Assembly: GCA_023388315.1 (NCBI GenBank)
Contig: JAEWGM010000013.1
Span: 1-64,000 of the forward strand
Direction of reading: 5' to 3'
Length of the DNA: 64,000 nt
Source: Bacteroidota bacterium
GTDB lineage: Bacteria; Bacteroidota; Bacteroidia; Bacteroidales; Dysgonomonadaceae
Below the pieces are notes generated by a model. That model did no database searches. It was not told where the DNA came from and worked only from the letters and a program-made list of their open reading frames with translations. Below, piece after piece: positions 24,906 through 34,063 of this stretch (the first letter of the stretch is position 1; the number at the start of each line of letters is the position of its first letter). The translations under genes were made by a program, and so were the position numbers.

Positions 24906-25652
24906 ATGAAAAAAGTAGTGTTGATTCGCCACGGCGAGAGTGTTTGGAATAAAGAAAACCGTTTCACGGGATGGACCGATGTGGATCTTTCCGAAAAAGG
25001 AGTTCAAGAAGCACATGAAGCCGGAAAATTATTGAAAAAAGAAGGTTTCCATTTCGAAAAAGCGTTCACTTCCTATCTGAAAAGAGCCATTAAAACGTTG
25101 AACATTGTGTTAGACGAAATGGACTTGGATTGGATTCCGGTGGAAAAATCATGGCGCTTAAACGAAAAACATTACGGAATGTTGCAAGGCTTAAACAAAG
25201 CCGAAACAGCTGAAAAATATGGTGATGAGCAAGTGCACATTTGGCGCAGAAGCTACGATGTTCCTCCCACGCCGATGGAAAAAGAAGATTCTCGCTCTCC
25301 CTTCCAAGAAGAAAGATACAAAAACTTAAGCGAAAACGACAGGCCGCTTACCGAATCGTTAAAAGAAACCGTGGAGCGTATTCTTCCTTACTGGAACGAC
25401 ACGATTCTTCCCAGCCTGAAAGATCACAACGAAATTATTGTTGCCGCTCACGGAAACAGTTTGCGTGGCATTGTAAAGCATTTAAAAAATATTTCGGATG
25501 AGGACATCCCCGCGCTGAATTTACCCACAGGAATTCCCTACGTGTTTGAATTTGACGAAAACCTGAATATGGTAAAAGATTATTTCCTTGGCGATCCCGA
25601 AGTGATTAAAAAATTGATGGACGCGGTGGCTAATCAGGGGAAAGCAAAGTAG
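24906..25652 (+). CDS. gpmA: 2,3-bisphosphoglycerate-dependent phosphoglycerate mutase
   Basis: Interconverts 3- and 2-phosphoglycerate in glycolysis via a phosphohistidine. The catalytic His9 lies in LIRHGESVWN, the second His in AAHGNSLRG, and a further motif is RFTGWTDVDLSEKG. The 248-residue length is that of cofactor-dependent enzymes. A -7 element TATTTTTG lies at 24860-24867. It is a single-gene unit followed by a spacer full of repeats. Confidence 0.97.
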   Translation: MKKVVLIRHGESVWNKENRFTGWTDVDLSEKGVQEAHEAGKLLKKEGFHFEKAFTSYLKRAIKTLNIVLDEMDLDWIPVEKSWRLNEKHYGMLQGLNKAETAEKYGDEQVHIWRRSYDVPPTPMEKEDSRSPFQEERYKNLSENDRPLTESLKETVERILPYWNDTILPSLKDHNEIIVAAHGNSLRGIVKHLKNISDEDIPALNLPTGIPYVFEFDENLNMVKDYFLGDPEVIKKLMDAVANQGKAK

Positions 25653-25740
25653 TTTTGTTGAGACAGTTAGATTATTAGATACTGTTTAGATTGTTAGATA
25701 TTAGACAATAGACTGTTAGACAAATTTTTACCTTGATAAG
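25653..25740. repeat. 7-8 base degenerate TTAGA-type repeat
   Basis: Immediately after gpmA, about 70 bases consist of loosely repeated TTAGATT/TTAGACA units with spacing of 7 or 8 bases. This part of the 350-base spacer is non-coding. Confidence 0.45.
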
Positions 25741-25840
25741 CAGCCCTTTGGGCAACTTAAACATTCCATTGCCACGGCTTTTAAGCCGAGGATAAAATTG
25801 GCGATATTGTTTGGCTTTAGTCAAAAAACATCAATTAATT

Positions 25841-25924
25841 TGGACTTTCAGCCCGCTAAATTCAGGTTTTTACCTTTAACCCAACGCGTTGCGTTGGGCT
25901 GAATTAACCCGGGCTTTCAGCCCG
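25841..25924. repeat. Triple-palindrome REP-like module, copy B
   Basis: Same arrangement as at 6881-6967: a GGGCTTTCAGCCC-type palindrome (the first arm slightly decayed here), a central CCCAACGC/GCGTTGGG palindrome, and a second GGGCTTTCAGCCC. Central arms differ from copy A by compensating changes (AATGC against AACGC on both sides). A CGGCTTTTAAGCCG palindrome lies upstream near 25780. Confidence 0.7.
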
Positions 25925-25955
25925 AAACGCGGCCTGATAAATTTACCGCAATAAA

Positions 25956-25985
25956 CAAAAAAAGCGCCGGCATCGGCGCTTTTTC
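25956..25985. terminator. Bidirectional terminator between gpmA and the TlpA-like gene
   Basis: Stem GCGCCG (25964-25969), loop GCAT, stem CGGCGC (25974-25979), with A tract before and T tract after. It serves the converging genes. Confidence 0.88.
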
Positions 25986-26002
25986 ATTTGGTTTTGTTAC
26001 CG

Positions 26003-26494
26003 TTAGAGCAGGGTTTGCAATAGTTGCGGTGTAACATCCGTAGCGGAAATCACTCCCTGTTCATCTACCAAATAACTTTTGAACCCTTTGTGTAGCTGAA
26101 AGTTTTTATAAATTTCAGACTCGGTTCCTTTTACATCGCAAAATTGCGAATTTAAATCTATTTGATCCAAGAGCAACGTCTTCTCAAAAACTGTTTTTTT
26201 CGTATCGAAAGAAACCGCTATAAATTCTACGTTCGGGTTATTTTCTTTCAAAAAATTGTGCAATTGCACGTTGTTTGCTCTCGACTGGGCGTTGTAAGCC
26301 GCCCAAAAGTTTACTACAACTTTTTTGCCTTTATAATCGTGCAGGTTAATGGTGTTTCCTTCCAAATCGTGCAAAACGATATTTGGGATTGTTTCTCCCG
26401 GATGATAACCTAAGGAAGGCGTGTTGGTTTTCACCGAACCTGACGACAACAGAAGCGAAGCTAATGCTAAAAGGCAATAGTTTACGTACTTCAT
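26003..26494 (-). CDS. Exported TlpA/redoxin-like protein lacking the CXXC site
   Basis: A 163-residue thioredoxin-fold protein with an N-terminal signal or anchor segment (residues 1-20). The redoxin core is visible in PGETIPNIVLHDLEGN and KKVVVNFWAAYNAQSR. In active TlpA/ResA proteins the stretch after FWA reads WCxxC; here it is AAYNAQSR with no Cys, so it cannot catalyse disulfide exchange in the normal way. The only Cys of the mature part is in NSQFCDVKG. It lies downstream of a second thioredoxin-like gene (211-base spacer containing a small AAGACTTTA palindrome at 26562-26583). The role may be structural or ligand binding. Confidence 0.78.
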   Translation of the reverse strand: MKYVNYCLLALASLLLSSGSVKTNTPSLGYHPGETIPNIVLHDLEGNTINLHDYKGKKVVVNFWAAYNAQSRANNVQLHNFLKENNPNVEFIAVSFDTKKTVFEKTLLLDQIDLNSQFCDVKGTESEIYKNFQLHKGFKSYLVDEQGVISATDVTPQLLQTLL

Positions 26495-26561
26495 AAATAA
26501 TATTTTGGTTCATACTCGATTTAATCCTGCTTCGCGCAGCATGTAAATCCTTCTTATTCCG

Positions 26562-26583
26562 AAGACTTTACGCTTAAAGTCTT
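26562..26583. repeat. Short perfect palindrome
   Basis: AAGACTTTA and TAAAGTCTT with a CGCT loop in the spacer between the two thioredoxin-like genes. It resembles the GACTTT-type palindrome units seen elsewhere in the window. Confidence 0.45.
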
Positions 26584-26705
26584 TATTTTCGGCTTGCAAA
26601 AGTACGTCGGTTTTGTTTCTTGAAGAAGTTTTCGGCTTTAATCTTTCCTTTCAAGCGTTAAATTATGTTTACCATCAACACCAACAAACTCATAATCAAT
26701 ACACT

Positions 26706-27674
26706 TTAAGAGAAGAACGCCTCAATTGCTCCCACGGAAGTGTCTTTCAATATCACTTTTTTATTTTTATCCAGCAGATAAAGCGAAGGAATCGCTTTCA
26801 AATCGTACAATCTTTTGTAGGTGATTTCCATCCCTTTATCGTAGGCGTGAAGCCAATTCTGTGGCAAATTCGATAAGTGCGCGCGCCATCCCTCCACATC
26901 GTTATCGGGATACAAAGTCATAATAGTGAGCATAGTGCGTGCGGGCGTGTTTCTCGACAAAGCGCCTTGAATGGGCACCGATTGGTTCAATTGATTGGTT
27001 ACGGACATACACATGTTGCATTCGGGATTTGAAAACATCAATAACACATATTCGCTTTTAATGGAGTATAAATTAGACAATTGCCCCGATGCCAGCGTAT
27101 AGGTAAAATTGTTTGCCATTTGTCCCACATTGTTTTTGCTCACCATTTCCAATTGAAATTCGTAGCGCGATTTAGCTTCGGTGGGCAACATATCCGATTT
27201 CGCCATTTCACGCAACACGGGCAAATAAAAACTTTCGTTATGAAACGGCGAGTTAGGCTCGTAAAAATATTTCTCGAAAAGCGACGCGAAATGAACATAC
27301 ATCGCGCTATCCGTTTCGGCTCTCTGCAGCGTATGAACCAGCGATTCTTCGGCGTTTTTCGTCGGAACATAGGTGAGAATATTAATGTAGTCCACAAAAG
27401 CCTGTTCGGTAATGTGTGGTTTTTGAATAAGCGTTTTGTTCGCAAAGTCGAACCTGTCCCAATAATGCGCCACCAAATATTTTGCCCGGTCATCGGCATT
27501 GGTAATTTCTTCGGGAATGTCGGGCAACACAAATGTATCGGGAACAATGGTTTGGAGTTTTGCCTCTATTTCTTCGGGCGACATATCGGCTTGTGTTTTT
27601 TTGCTGGACGAACAAGAATAACCAATCATCACCATCAAAAAAACGACCATCGAAATAAATAAATCTTTTTTCAT
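26706..27674 (-). CDS. DUF5106/thioredoxin-like lipoprotein
   Basis: A 322-residue envelope protein. The lipobox IGYSCSSS makes Cys21 the probable lipidation site. Residues about 45-190 match DUF5106 (motifs RAKYLVAHYWDRFDF and FHNESFYLPVL). A thioredoxin-like domain follows, with a CXXC site in FSNPECNMCMSV. It is probably an outer-membrane- or periplasm-facing thiol protein. It is transcribed leftward, away from dnaX. Confidence 0.83.
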   Translation of the reverse strand: MKKDLFISMVVFLMVMIGYSCSSSKKTQADMSPEEIEAKLQTIVPDTFVLPDIPEEITNADDRAKYLVAHYWDRFDFANKTLIQKPHITEQAFVDYINILTYVPTKNAEESLVHTLQRAETDSAMYVHFASLFEKYFYEPNSPFHNESFYLPVLREMAKSDMLPTEAKSRYEFQLEMVSKNNVGQMANNFTYTLASGQLSNLYSIKSEYVLLMFSNPECNMCMSVTNQLNQSVPIQGALSRNTPARTMLTIMTLYPDNDVEGWRAHLSNLPQNWLHAYDKGMEITYKRLYDLKAIPSLYLLDKNKKVILKDTSVGAIEAFFS

Positions 27675-27788
27675 TTCTGAAACGTAATTTAATTCTTGGG
27701 TAAAGATATAAAAAAGAGAAGACAGTTGATGGCAAGCGGATGAAAAATCAATATTTTTTGTACATTTGTATTTTTAGAAGCTGTTTTG

Positions 27789-27960
27789 AATTTTTTTATG
27801 TATTGTTTTTTAGTCATTTTTTGATGGATTTGGGCTTTTGTTTCGCATCGAATAGCGGGCTACTCGAAAGAAAGGAAAGTTCAAAGACGCAAAAAAGGGC
27901 AAAAAACAACATAAAAGATAGAGTAAAAAAAATTATTCGTAAAATTCAGAACAGTTTCTA
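27789..27960. repeat. Dispersed 170-180 bp element, copy 1
   Basis: Fills most of the 304-base gap before dnaX. It shares a left end (TTTTAGTCATTTTT then GATG), a central ATCGnATnGCGGG block, and a right end (CATAAAAGATA, then TCGTAAAATTCAGAACA) with 61049-61228, in the same orientation. The middle is diverged. There is no ORF. The right end lies 18 bases before the dnaX start. Confidence 0.65.
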
Positions 27961-27978
27961 ATATCTCGAGGATAAAAA

Positions 27979-29796
27979 ATGGATAATTATATTGTTTCTG
28001 CCAGAAAATACAGGCCATCTACTTTCCGATCGGTTGTGGGTCAAGAAGCGTTGACAACCACGCTGAAAAACGCCATTGCCGGGAACAAATTGGCGCACGC
28101 TTATTTGTTTAGTGGCCCGCGTGGCGTGGGGAAAACCACTTGTGCCCGTATTTTCGCGAAAACAATTAACTGCCTCTCTCCCACCTCCGACCACGAAGCG
28201 TGCAACCAGTGCGAGTCCTGCGTATCGTTCAATGAACAGCGATCATACAACATTCACGAGTTGGATGCCGCCTCAAACAATTCCGTTGACGATATTCGTT
28301 CGCTCATTGATCAAGTGCGCGTGCCGCCCCAAATTGGGAAATACAAAGTATATATTGTGGATGAGGTGCATATGCTTTCCCCGGCGGCGTTCAATGCGTT
28401 TTTAAAAACGTTGGAAGAGCCTCCCGCGCACGCCATTTTTATTTTGGCCACCACCGAAAAGCACAAAATTATCCCCACCATTTTATCGCGTTGTCAGGTA
28501 TATGATTTCAATCGGATCAGCATTGCCGATATTGTGGAACACCTTCAATATGTGGCTAAACAAGAAAACGTTACCGCCGAACTGGAAGCGTTGAACATTA
28601 TCGCGCAAAAAGCCGATGGCGGAATGCGCGACGCCTTATCAATTTTCGACCAAACCATCAGCTACACCGGCGGAAACATTACGTACCGCGCGGTAATTGA
28701 GCATTTAAACGTGCTGGATTATGAGTATTATTTTAGACTGTCAGACGCCATTCTCAACGGCAGCGTGGTGGATTGTTTGCTTATACTCAACGATATATTG
28801 AACAGCGGATTTGAAGGACAATACATCATCAGCGGCATTACGTCGCACTTCCGCGATTTAATGGTGTGCAAAGACCCGCTCACAGCGCAACTTTTTCAAG
28901 TGGGCGCATCCATTAGAGAGCGATACATTGAAACAGCCAAAAGATGTAGCAATGACTTCTTTTACAAAGCGATAGAAATTGCCAACGAGTGCGATTTAAA
29001 TTATCGCCTTAGTAAAAACAAACGCTTGCTGCTGGAACTTACATTGATTAAGTTGTGTCAACTTTCCGAAGGAAAAAGCGCGCAACCGGCCGACGATAAA
29101 AAAAAAGAAATAAAACCCATTGAAGCGCCCCAGGAAACGAAAGCGCCTGCAAAACCGCAAATAAAAACCGAGGTTCCAAAACCTGAACCCACTCCGAAGC
29201 CACAACCACACGCGAAACCCAAGCCTCAACCGGTGGAAAAACCGGTTTCCGCCACGAAAACAGAAGAGGCTCCTGCACCTGAAAGCGATGTAAGCATTCC
29301 ACCCGAAACATCGCCCGAATTGAAAAAGAAAACCGTTTCTTTATCGGGAATGGGCGTGTCCATCTCTTCTTTGCAAAACAAAAAAGAGGAGAAAAAGGAA
29401 GAGGTTCAAGCATCGGATAAAAAAGATATAGGCAACAATCTCTTTACCGAAAAAGAGCTTATTCAAGCTTGGAAAACGTATGCCGCGAATTTAAAGGAGG
29501 AAAAGCTGTTACAAAACACAATGACGCTTTATTTGCCTAAGATGATCAGCGACAGCGTGTTTGAAGTGGAGGTAAACACGGAGTTGAACAAGCAATACCT
29601 TACCGATAACAGCCTCTCTATTTTAACGTTTTTACGCGAAAAACTGCAAAATGGCGATGTGGTGATGAACATAAAAATAGCGGAAGGCAACGCCATCAAA
29701 AAAGCGCTAACCTCCCGCGAGATTTTCGATGAAATGGTGCAGAAAAATCCTTCGCTGCAAAAATTATCCGATGAGTTTGGGTTGGAACTCAGCTAA
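27979..29796 (+). CDS. dnaX: DNA polymerase III subunit gamma/tau
   Basis: DnaX is the clamp-loader ATPase of the replisome. The 605-residue tau has an AAA+ module with Walker A GPRGVGKTT (46-54), a zinc site Cys65, Cys75, Cys78, Cys81, Walker B VYIVDEVH, and SRC in ILSRCQVYDF. The third domain ends near residue 365. A Pro/Lys/Glu-rich linker (about 375-450) and a C-terminal domain follow. A run of nine A at 29098-29106 lies exactly at the end of domain III; gain or loss of one A leads to a stop within 5 codons, giving a gamma-like product of about 377-381 residues. A -7-like TACATTTG lies at 27761-27768, upstream of the repeat element. Confidence 0.96.
   Translation: MDNYIVSARKYRPSTFRSVVGQEALTTTLKNAIAGNKLAHAYLFSGPRGVGKTTCARIFAKTINCLSPTSDHEACNQCESCVSFNEQRSYNIHELDAASNNSVDDIRSLIDQVRVPPQIGKYKVYIVDEVHMLSPAAFNAFLKTLEEPPAHAIFILATTEKHKIIPTILSRCQVYDFNRISIADIVEHLQYVAKQENVTAELEALNIIAQKADGGMRDALSIFDQTISYTGGNITYRAVIEHLNVLDYEYYFRLSDAILNGSVVDCLLILNDILNSGFEGQYIISGITSHFRDLMVCKDPLTAQLFQVGASIRERYIETAKRCSNDFFYKAIEIANECDLNYRLSKNKRLLLELTLIKLCQLSEGKSAQPADDKKKEIKPIEAPQETKAPAKPQIKTEVPKPEPTPKPQPHAKPKPQPVEKPVSATKTEEAPAPESDVSIPPETSPELKKKTVSLSGMGVSISSLQNKKEEKKEEVQASDKKDIGNNLFTEKELIQAWKTYAANLKEEKLLQNTMTLYLPKMISDSVFEVEVNTELNKQYLTDNSLSILTFLREKLQNGDVVMNIKIAEGNAIKKALTSREIFDEMVQKNPSLQKLSDEFGLELS
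29098..29106 (+). promoter_or_regulatory. A9 slippage site in dnaX (candidate gamma switch)
   Basis: Nine consecutive A covering codons 374-376. One extra A (or a -1 ribosomal shift) is followed by Arg-Asn-Lys-Thr-His and TGA; one fewer A leads directly to TAA after one further codon. The same logic is established for Thermus thermophilus dnaX. Confidence 0.55.
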
Positions 29797-29803
29797 CATC
29801 CAT

Positions 29804-30247
29804 TCAATCGTATTCTTCTTCGTAATACTTGTCTTTGTTGAGCGTGAGCAATTTATAAATTCCGCTTGCCACCATCGCCCCAAAAACATAATATCCCACG
29901 GTAATCATTTTCTTTTTATCGGTTCCGGCGATGGGCGTATTATCCAACCCCAGTTTTTTAGGCAATACAATAGCGCTCAGGCCGCCCAACGCGCCAATTA
30001 CACTGCTCATTTTAAACGGCGTGAAAGCGTAATACACGGCATTGGTGAGAATATCGCCGGTGAGCGTGGCATTGTATAATTTATCGTGATCTTTTACTTT
30101 TAAATTCATAATGCCCAGCGATTTATCAATGGCTTCCTCGCCCATTTCGCCAAAATCGGGCACATTATCGAAATTTTTTTTCACAAAACTGTGAAGCATA
30201 TTCAGGGCAACGGCTCCGCCGACTCCTGCAATAACTCTTTTCCACAT
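29804..30247 (-). CDS. Small membrane protein of unknown function
   Basis: A 147-residue protein starting at ATG 30245-30247 (MWKRVIAGVGG). The frame is open further upstream, but that part starts with a non-ATG codon and looks non-coding. Hydrophobic segments lie at about 4-18, 65-100 (AVYYAFTPFKMSSVIGALGG) and 115-132 (ITVGYYVFGAMVASGIY). The C-terminus is acidic and Tyr-rich. I do not recognise a family. It converges on dnaX with an 8-base gap, and is downstream of the EamA transporter gene. Confidence 0.7.
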   Translation of the reverse strand: MWKRVIAGVGGAVALNMLHSFVKKNFDNVPDFGEMGEEAIDKSLGIMNLKVKDHDKLYNATLTGDILTNAVYYAFTPFKMSSVIGALGGLSAIVLPKKLGLDNTPIAGTDKKKMITVGYYVFGAMVASGIYKLLTLNKDKYYEEEYD

Positions 30248-30324
30248 AACGGTAAATATTTTGGTTGTTGTTACAATTAAAACCCCAAACTTTACCGCTT
30301 TGTTCAGGACAAACTGCAAAAGAT

Positions 30325-31236
30325 TTATTTCTTTTTGAAAGCCAACGTGCCAACAACTCCCAACAATACAAGCATCCCACCGATTATATGATAGCCCCGC
30401 AGTGCTTCATTCAGAAACATCACCCCTCCAAAAACCGTAATGATGGGCGTAATGTTGTTAAAAATGGCCACTTGCGATGCGGGAATGGCAGACAAAGCAT
30501 AATTGCTGAGAAACGACGAGAGAAAAGAAGACAACACACCTAAATAAATCACAGACCAAAGGAAACTGCTTTCGGCGAGCGGTTCAAAAAAAGTATGCAT
30601 CGTGCCGGTTTGAATATGCTTGACAACCGCCACCAAATTAAAAACCACACACGCTACAATGGTCATAAAGAACGTGATATCCAAAGAATTGTACTTTTTA
30701 TTCACCTTTCGCCCAAACACATAATACATCACGATGGACAAAACGGACAACAGAATCAATATATTTCCTTTTAAATTATTGCTGCCCACATTCGCTCCGC
30801 TTTTCATCAAAATATACATAATTCCGCCGGTAGATAAAATGATGCTAAACACTTGAATGGGAGTATTTTTTTCTTTCAACAGAACGGCGGCGAATACCAT
30901 GGTTAAAATGGGCATCATAGCCGATAAAATGCCGGCATCCAATGCTGTGGTATATTTAAGCCCTTCCGTTTGAAACAAGAAAAACAGTAACGGATAGGCA
31001 ATCGAAATTCCTAACAAAGGGAGTATTTGCTTTAGGGTTAATCGGGGAAGTTTCTGTTTTCCTGAAAGATAGACCAACAACATGCCAATCACCGCCATTG
31101 AAAAACGATGCGCTAATATGTCCACCGTGCCTGCCGTTCTCAGGGCTATTTTCACAAAAATGAAAGACAACCCAATAATCAGCGTGCATAGCGCCATGCC
31201 GAAATAAGCAAGTATTTCTTTTTTGAAGTTTTTCAT
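30325..31236 (-). CDS. EamA/DMT family transporter
   Basis: A 303-residue inner-membrane protein with two EamA repeats, ten predicted helices. The first repeat includes LCTLIIGLSFIFVKIAL and ends near AAVLLKEK; the second includes YLGVLSSFLSSFLSNYAL and VFGGVMFLNEAL. Members export amino acids, metabolites or drugs; the substrate cannot be read from sequence. I chose ATG at 31234-31236 (MKNFKKEILAYFG), which gives a normal cytoplasmic N-terminus. Confidence 0.88.
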   Translation of the reverse strand: MKNFKKEILAYFGMALCTLIIGLSFIFVKIALRTAGTVDILAHRFSMAVIGMLLVYLSGKQKLPRLTLKQILPLLGISIAYPLLFFLFQTEGLKYTTALDAGILSAMMPILTMVFAAVLLKEKNTPIQVFSIILSTGGIMYILMKSGANVGSNNLKGNILILLSVLSIVMYYVFGRKVNKKYNSLDITFFMTIVACVVFNLVAVVKHIQTGTMHTFFEPLAESSFLWSVIYLGVLSSFLSSFLSNYALSAIPASQVAIFNNITPIITVFGGVMFLNEALRGYHIIGGMLVLLGVVGTLAFKKK

Positions 31237-31328
31237 CTCGATGGAATTGTAAAAACTCGCAATAAGCATCCATTCAGCCCACTAGGAGGCTACAGCAGAG
31301 GCGATGGTTGCCGGGAAGTATTAAAAAC

Positions 31329-31354
31329 AGATTCCTCACTTTGTTCGGAATGAC
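31329..31354 (-). repeat. GGAATGACA-type stem-loop repeat downstream of alaS
   Basis: ATTCC and GGAAT arms around an 11-base loop, followed on the reverse strand by a T-rich stretch. The wording CCTCACTTTGTTCGGAATGA is a dispersed repeat I recall from many Bacteroidota. It may double as the alaS terminator. Confidence 0.45.
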
Positions 31355-31439
31355 ACAAACATTCACTTATCATGCCAAAAGAAGGAGGCATCTATTTTAT
31401 GTTATTCACTCTTGACGCGTGAATTTTGCACCCAGTCTT

Positions 31440-34061
31440 TTATTTAAACTTATTCAAAATCTCCTGCAGCGCCATTTTCAATCCATCCGCGTTTTTTCCT
31501 CCGGCAGTGGCAAAATGCGGTTGTCCGCCACCACCGCCTTGAATGGATTTGGCCGCTTCGCGAACCAAATTGCCGGCATGCAATCCTTTTGCAACCAAAT
31601 CATCGCTCAACATCACGGTTAAGCCCGGCTTTTGGTTAAACACCGTAGCGGCAACAAAAGCCATATTTTTCGGAAACTCTCCCCTCAATTGGAAAGCGAT
31701 GTCTTTCACCATATCGGGTGAAACCATCAGGCCATCAATTTTAAACACATCCACGCCGTGTACATTTTCTTTTCTCTGAATAATGGCGTTTTTCAATTGT
31801 TCGGTACGCTCTTTGGTGAAGGCTTCAATTTTTTGACGCATCTCTTCGTTCTCGTTCATCAGCTTGCGCAAACCGGTCATAATTTCCGGCGCGTTGCTGG
31901 AAACGGCTTCTTTTACGCTGCGCATTACATCTTCTATCGCGTACAAGTAATCTTCGCAACCTTTGGCTGTAACGGCCTCAATGCGGCGAACACCGGCGGC
32001 AATGGCGCTTTCGCTCACAATGCGGAACGTACCAATGCGTCCGGTGCTGGAAATGTGCGTTCCACCGCAAAGTTCAATGGACGAACCAAAACGGACGGTG
32101 CGAACTTCTTCGCCGTATTTTTCGCCGAAAAGCGCCATAGCGCCTTGCGCCTTTGCCTCGGCAAGTGAAACGGAACGATTTTCTTCAATGCGAAAGTCGC
32201 TGCGGATTTTTTCGGTTACTTTTCGCTCCACGGCGCGGATTTCCTCGGGTGTCATTTTCTGGAAATGCGAGAAGTCGAATCGCAATACTTCGGGCGAAAC
32301 GTACGAACCTTTTTGTTCTACGTGAGTTCCCAAAACCTCGCGCAATGCTTCGTGCATCAAGTGCGTTCCGGTGTGGTTGCACTCGGTAGCGGTACGCTTT
32401 TCGGTATCAATTTTCGCCACAAAAGCGACTTCAATTTGTTCCGGAAGTTTGGTTGTGAGGTGCACGGGCAGGTTGTTTTCGCGCTTGGTGTCGAAGATTT
32501 CGGTCTTTACTCCGTTTTCATCAATCAGCCAACCGCTGTCGCCCACTTGCCCACCCATTTCGGCGTAAAACGGCGATTGTGAAAGCACCAATTGATAATA
32601 TTCTTTGTTCTTTTGCTTTACTTTTCGGTAGCGCAGCACCTGTGTTTCAGATTCGGTTTGGTCGTAACCCACAAATTGCGATTCGCCGTCGCGAACCTTA
32701 ATCCAGTCTCCGGTTTCTATGGCGGCAGCGTTTCGGGCACGGTCTTTTTGTTTTTGCATTTCCGCGTCGAAAGCCTTATGGTCGATGCTCATATCGTTCT
32801 CACGCAGAATCAGTTCGGTTAAATCCAACGGAAAGCCAAACGTGTCGTAAAGTTGAAAAGCAATTTCTCCTTCCAACTCATTTCTTCCCGTTTTTTTATG
32901 ACTTGCAATTTCTCTGTCCAGCAAACGGATACCCGTTTCAAGCGTGCGCAGGAAGGATTCTTCCTCTTCTTTTATCACTTTTTCGATAAGCGTTTTTTGC
33001 GCTTCCAATTCGGGATAAGCGTCGCCCATGGTTTCGATAAGCGTGGGCAAAAGTTTGTACATAAACGCTTCATGCATTCCCAAGAACGTGTATCCGTAAC
33101 GAACCGCGCGACGTAGGATGCGACGAATCACGTAACCCGCTTTTGCGTTCGATGGCAACTGCCCGTCGGTAATGGAAAACGCGATGGTGCGTACGTGGTC
33201 GGCAATCACGCGCATGGCGATGTCTTTTTTCTCGTCTTTGCCGTAAGCGCAGTTGGTAATTTCGCCAATTTTTCTGATAAGCGGCTGGAAAACATCGGTA
33301 TCGTAGTTCGACAACTTGCCTTGAATGGCCATGCAAAGGCGCTCAAAGCCCATACCGGTATCGATAACCTTGGCGGGAAGCGGTTCGAGCGAGCCGTCCG
33401 CTTTGCGGTTGTACTGCATAAATACCAAGTTCCAAATTTCCACCACCTGCGGATGGTCTTGGTTTACAAGCGACAGTCCGCTTACTTTCGCGCGTTCCTC
33501 ATCGGTACGCAAATCGATATGAATTTCGGAACAGGGACCGCAAGGGCCGGTATCACCCATTTCCCAAAAATTATCTTTTTTGCTTCCGTTAATGATGCGC
33601 TCTTGCGGAAGATATTTTTCCCAATATCCGGCGGCTTCATCGTCACGCTCTAGGTTTTCTGCGGGACTTCCTTCAAAAATTGTGGCGTAAAGTCGGTCTT
33701 TATCCAATTTGACCACTTCGGTAAGGTACTCCCACGCCCACTCGATGGCTTCTTCCTTGAAATAATCGCCAAACGACCAGTTGCCCAACATCTCAAACAT
33801 GGTGTGGTGATAGGTATCGTGGCCCACTTCTTCCAAATCGTTGTGCTTGCCACTCACCCGCAAACACTTTTGCGAATTGGCCACACGCGGGTATTTAATG
33901 GGCGCATTTCCCAAAATAATATCTTTAAACTGATTCATACCGGCGTTGGTAAACATCAGCGTGGGGTCGTCTTTTATCACCATCGGCGCCGAAGACACAA
34001 TTTGATGCTCTTTTGACGCGAAAAAATCTTTAAACGATTGACGTATTTCTTTTGAAGTCAT
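31440..34061 (-). CDS. alaS: Alanyl-tRNA synthetase
   Basis: Charges tRNA-Ala. The 873-residue protein has the class II catalytic core (HTMFEMLGNWSFGDYFKEEA in the first 110 residues), the editing domain with zinc ligands His and Cys in CNHTGTHLMH and CGGTHISSTG, and a C-terminal C-Ala domain ending in GGGGGQPHFATAGG. The length is standard. A -7 element TATCTTTG lies at 34138-34145 on the reverse strand, with a heptanucleotide array between it and the start codon. It diverges from a small ORF and merR. Confidence 0.97.
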   Translation of the reverse strand: MTSKEIRQSFKDFFASKEHQIVSSAPMVIKDDPTLMFTNAGMNQFKDIILGNAPIKYPRVANSQKCLRVSGKHNDLEEVGHDTYHHTMFEMLGNWSFGDYFKEEAIEWAWEYLTEVVKLDKDRLYATIFEGSPAENLERDDEAAGYWEKYLPQERIINGSKKDNFWEMGDTGPCGPCSEIHIDLRTDEERAKVSGLSLVNQDHPQVVEIWNLVFMQYNRKADGSLEPLPAKVIDTGMGFERLCMAIQGKLSNYDTDVFQPLIRKIGEITNCAYGKDEKKDIAMRVIADHVRTIAFSITDGQLPSNAKAGYVIRRILRRAVRYGYTFLGMHEAFMYKLLPTLIETMGDAYPELEAQKTLIEKVIKEEEESFLRTLETGIRLLDREIASHKKTGRNELEGEIAFQLYDTFGFPLDLTELILRENDMSIDHKAFDAEMQKQKDRARNAAAIETGDWIKVRDGESQFVGYDQTESETQVLRYRKVKQKNKEYYQLVLSQSPFYAEMGGQVGDSGWLIDENGVKTEIFDTKRENNLPVHLTTKLPEQIEVAFVAKIDTEKRTATECNHTGTHLMHEALREVLGTHVEQKGSYVSPEVLRFDFSHFQKMTPEEIRAVERKVTEKIRSDFRIEENRSVSLAEAKAQGAMALFGEKYGEEVRTVRFGSSIELCGGTHISSTGRIGTFRIVSESAIAAGVRRIEAVTAKGCEDYLYAIEDVMRSVKEAVSSNAPEIMTGLRKLMNENEEMRQKIEAFTKERTEQLKNAIIQRKENVHGVDVFKIDGLMVSPDMVKDIAFQLRGEFPKNMAFVAATVFNQKPGLTVMLSDDLVAKGLHAGNLVREAAKSIQGGGGGQPHFATAGGKNADGLKMALQEILNKFK

Positions 34062-34063
34062 AT

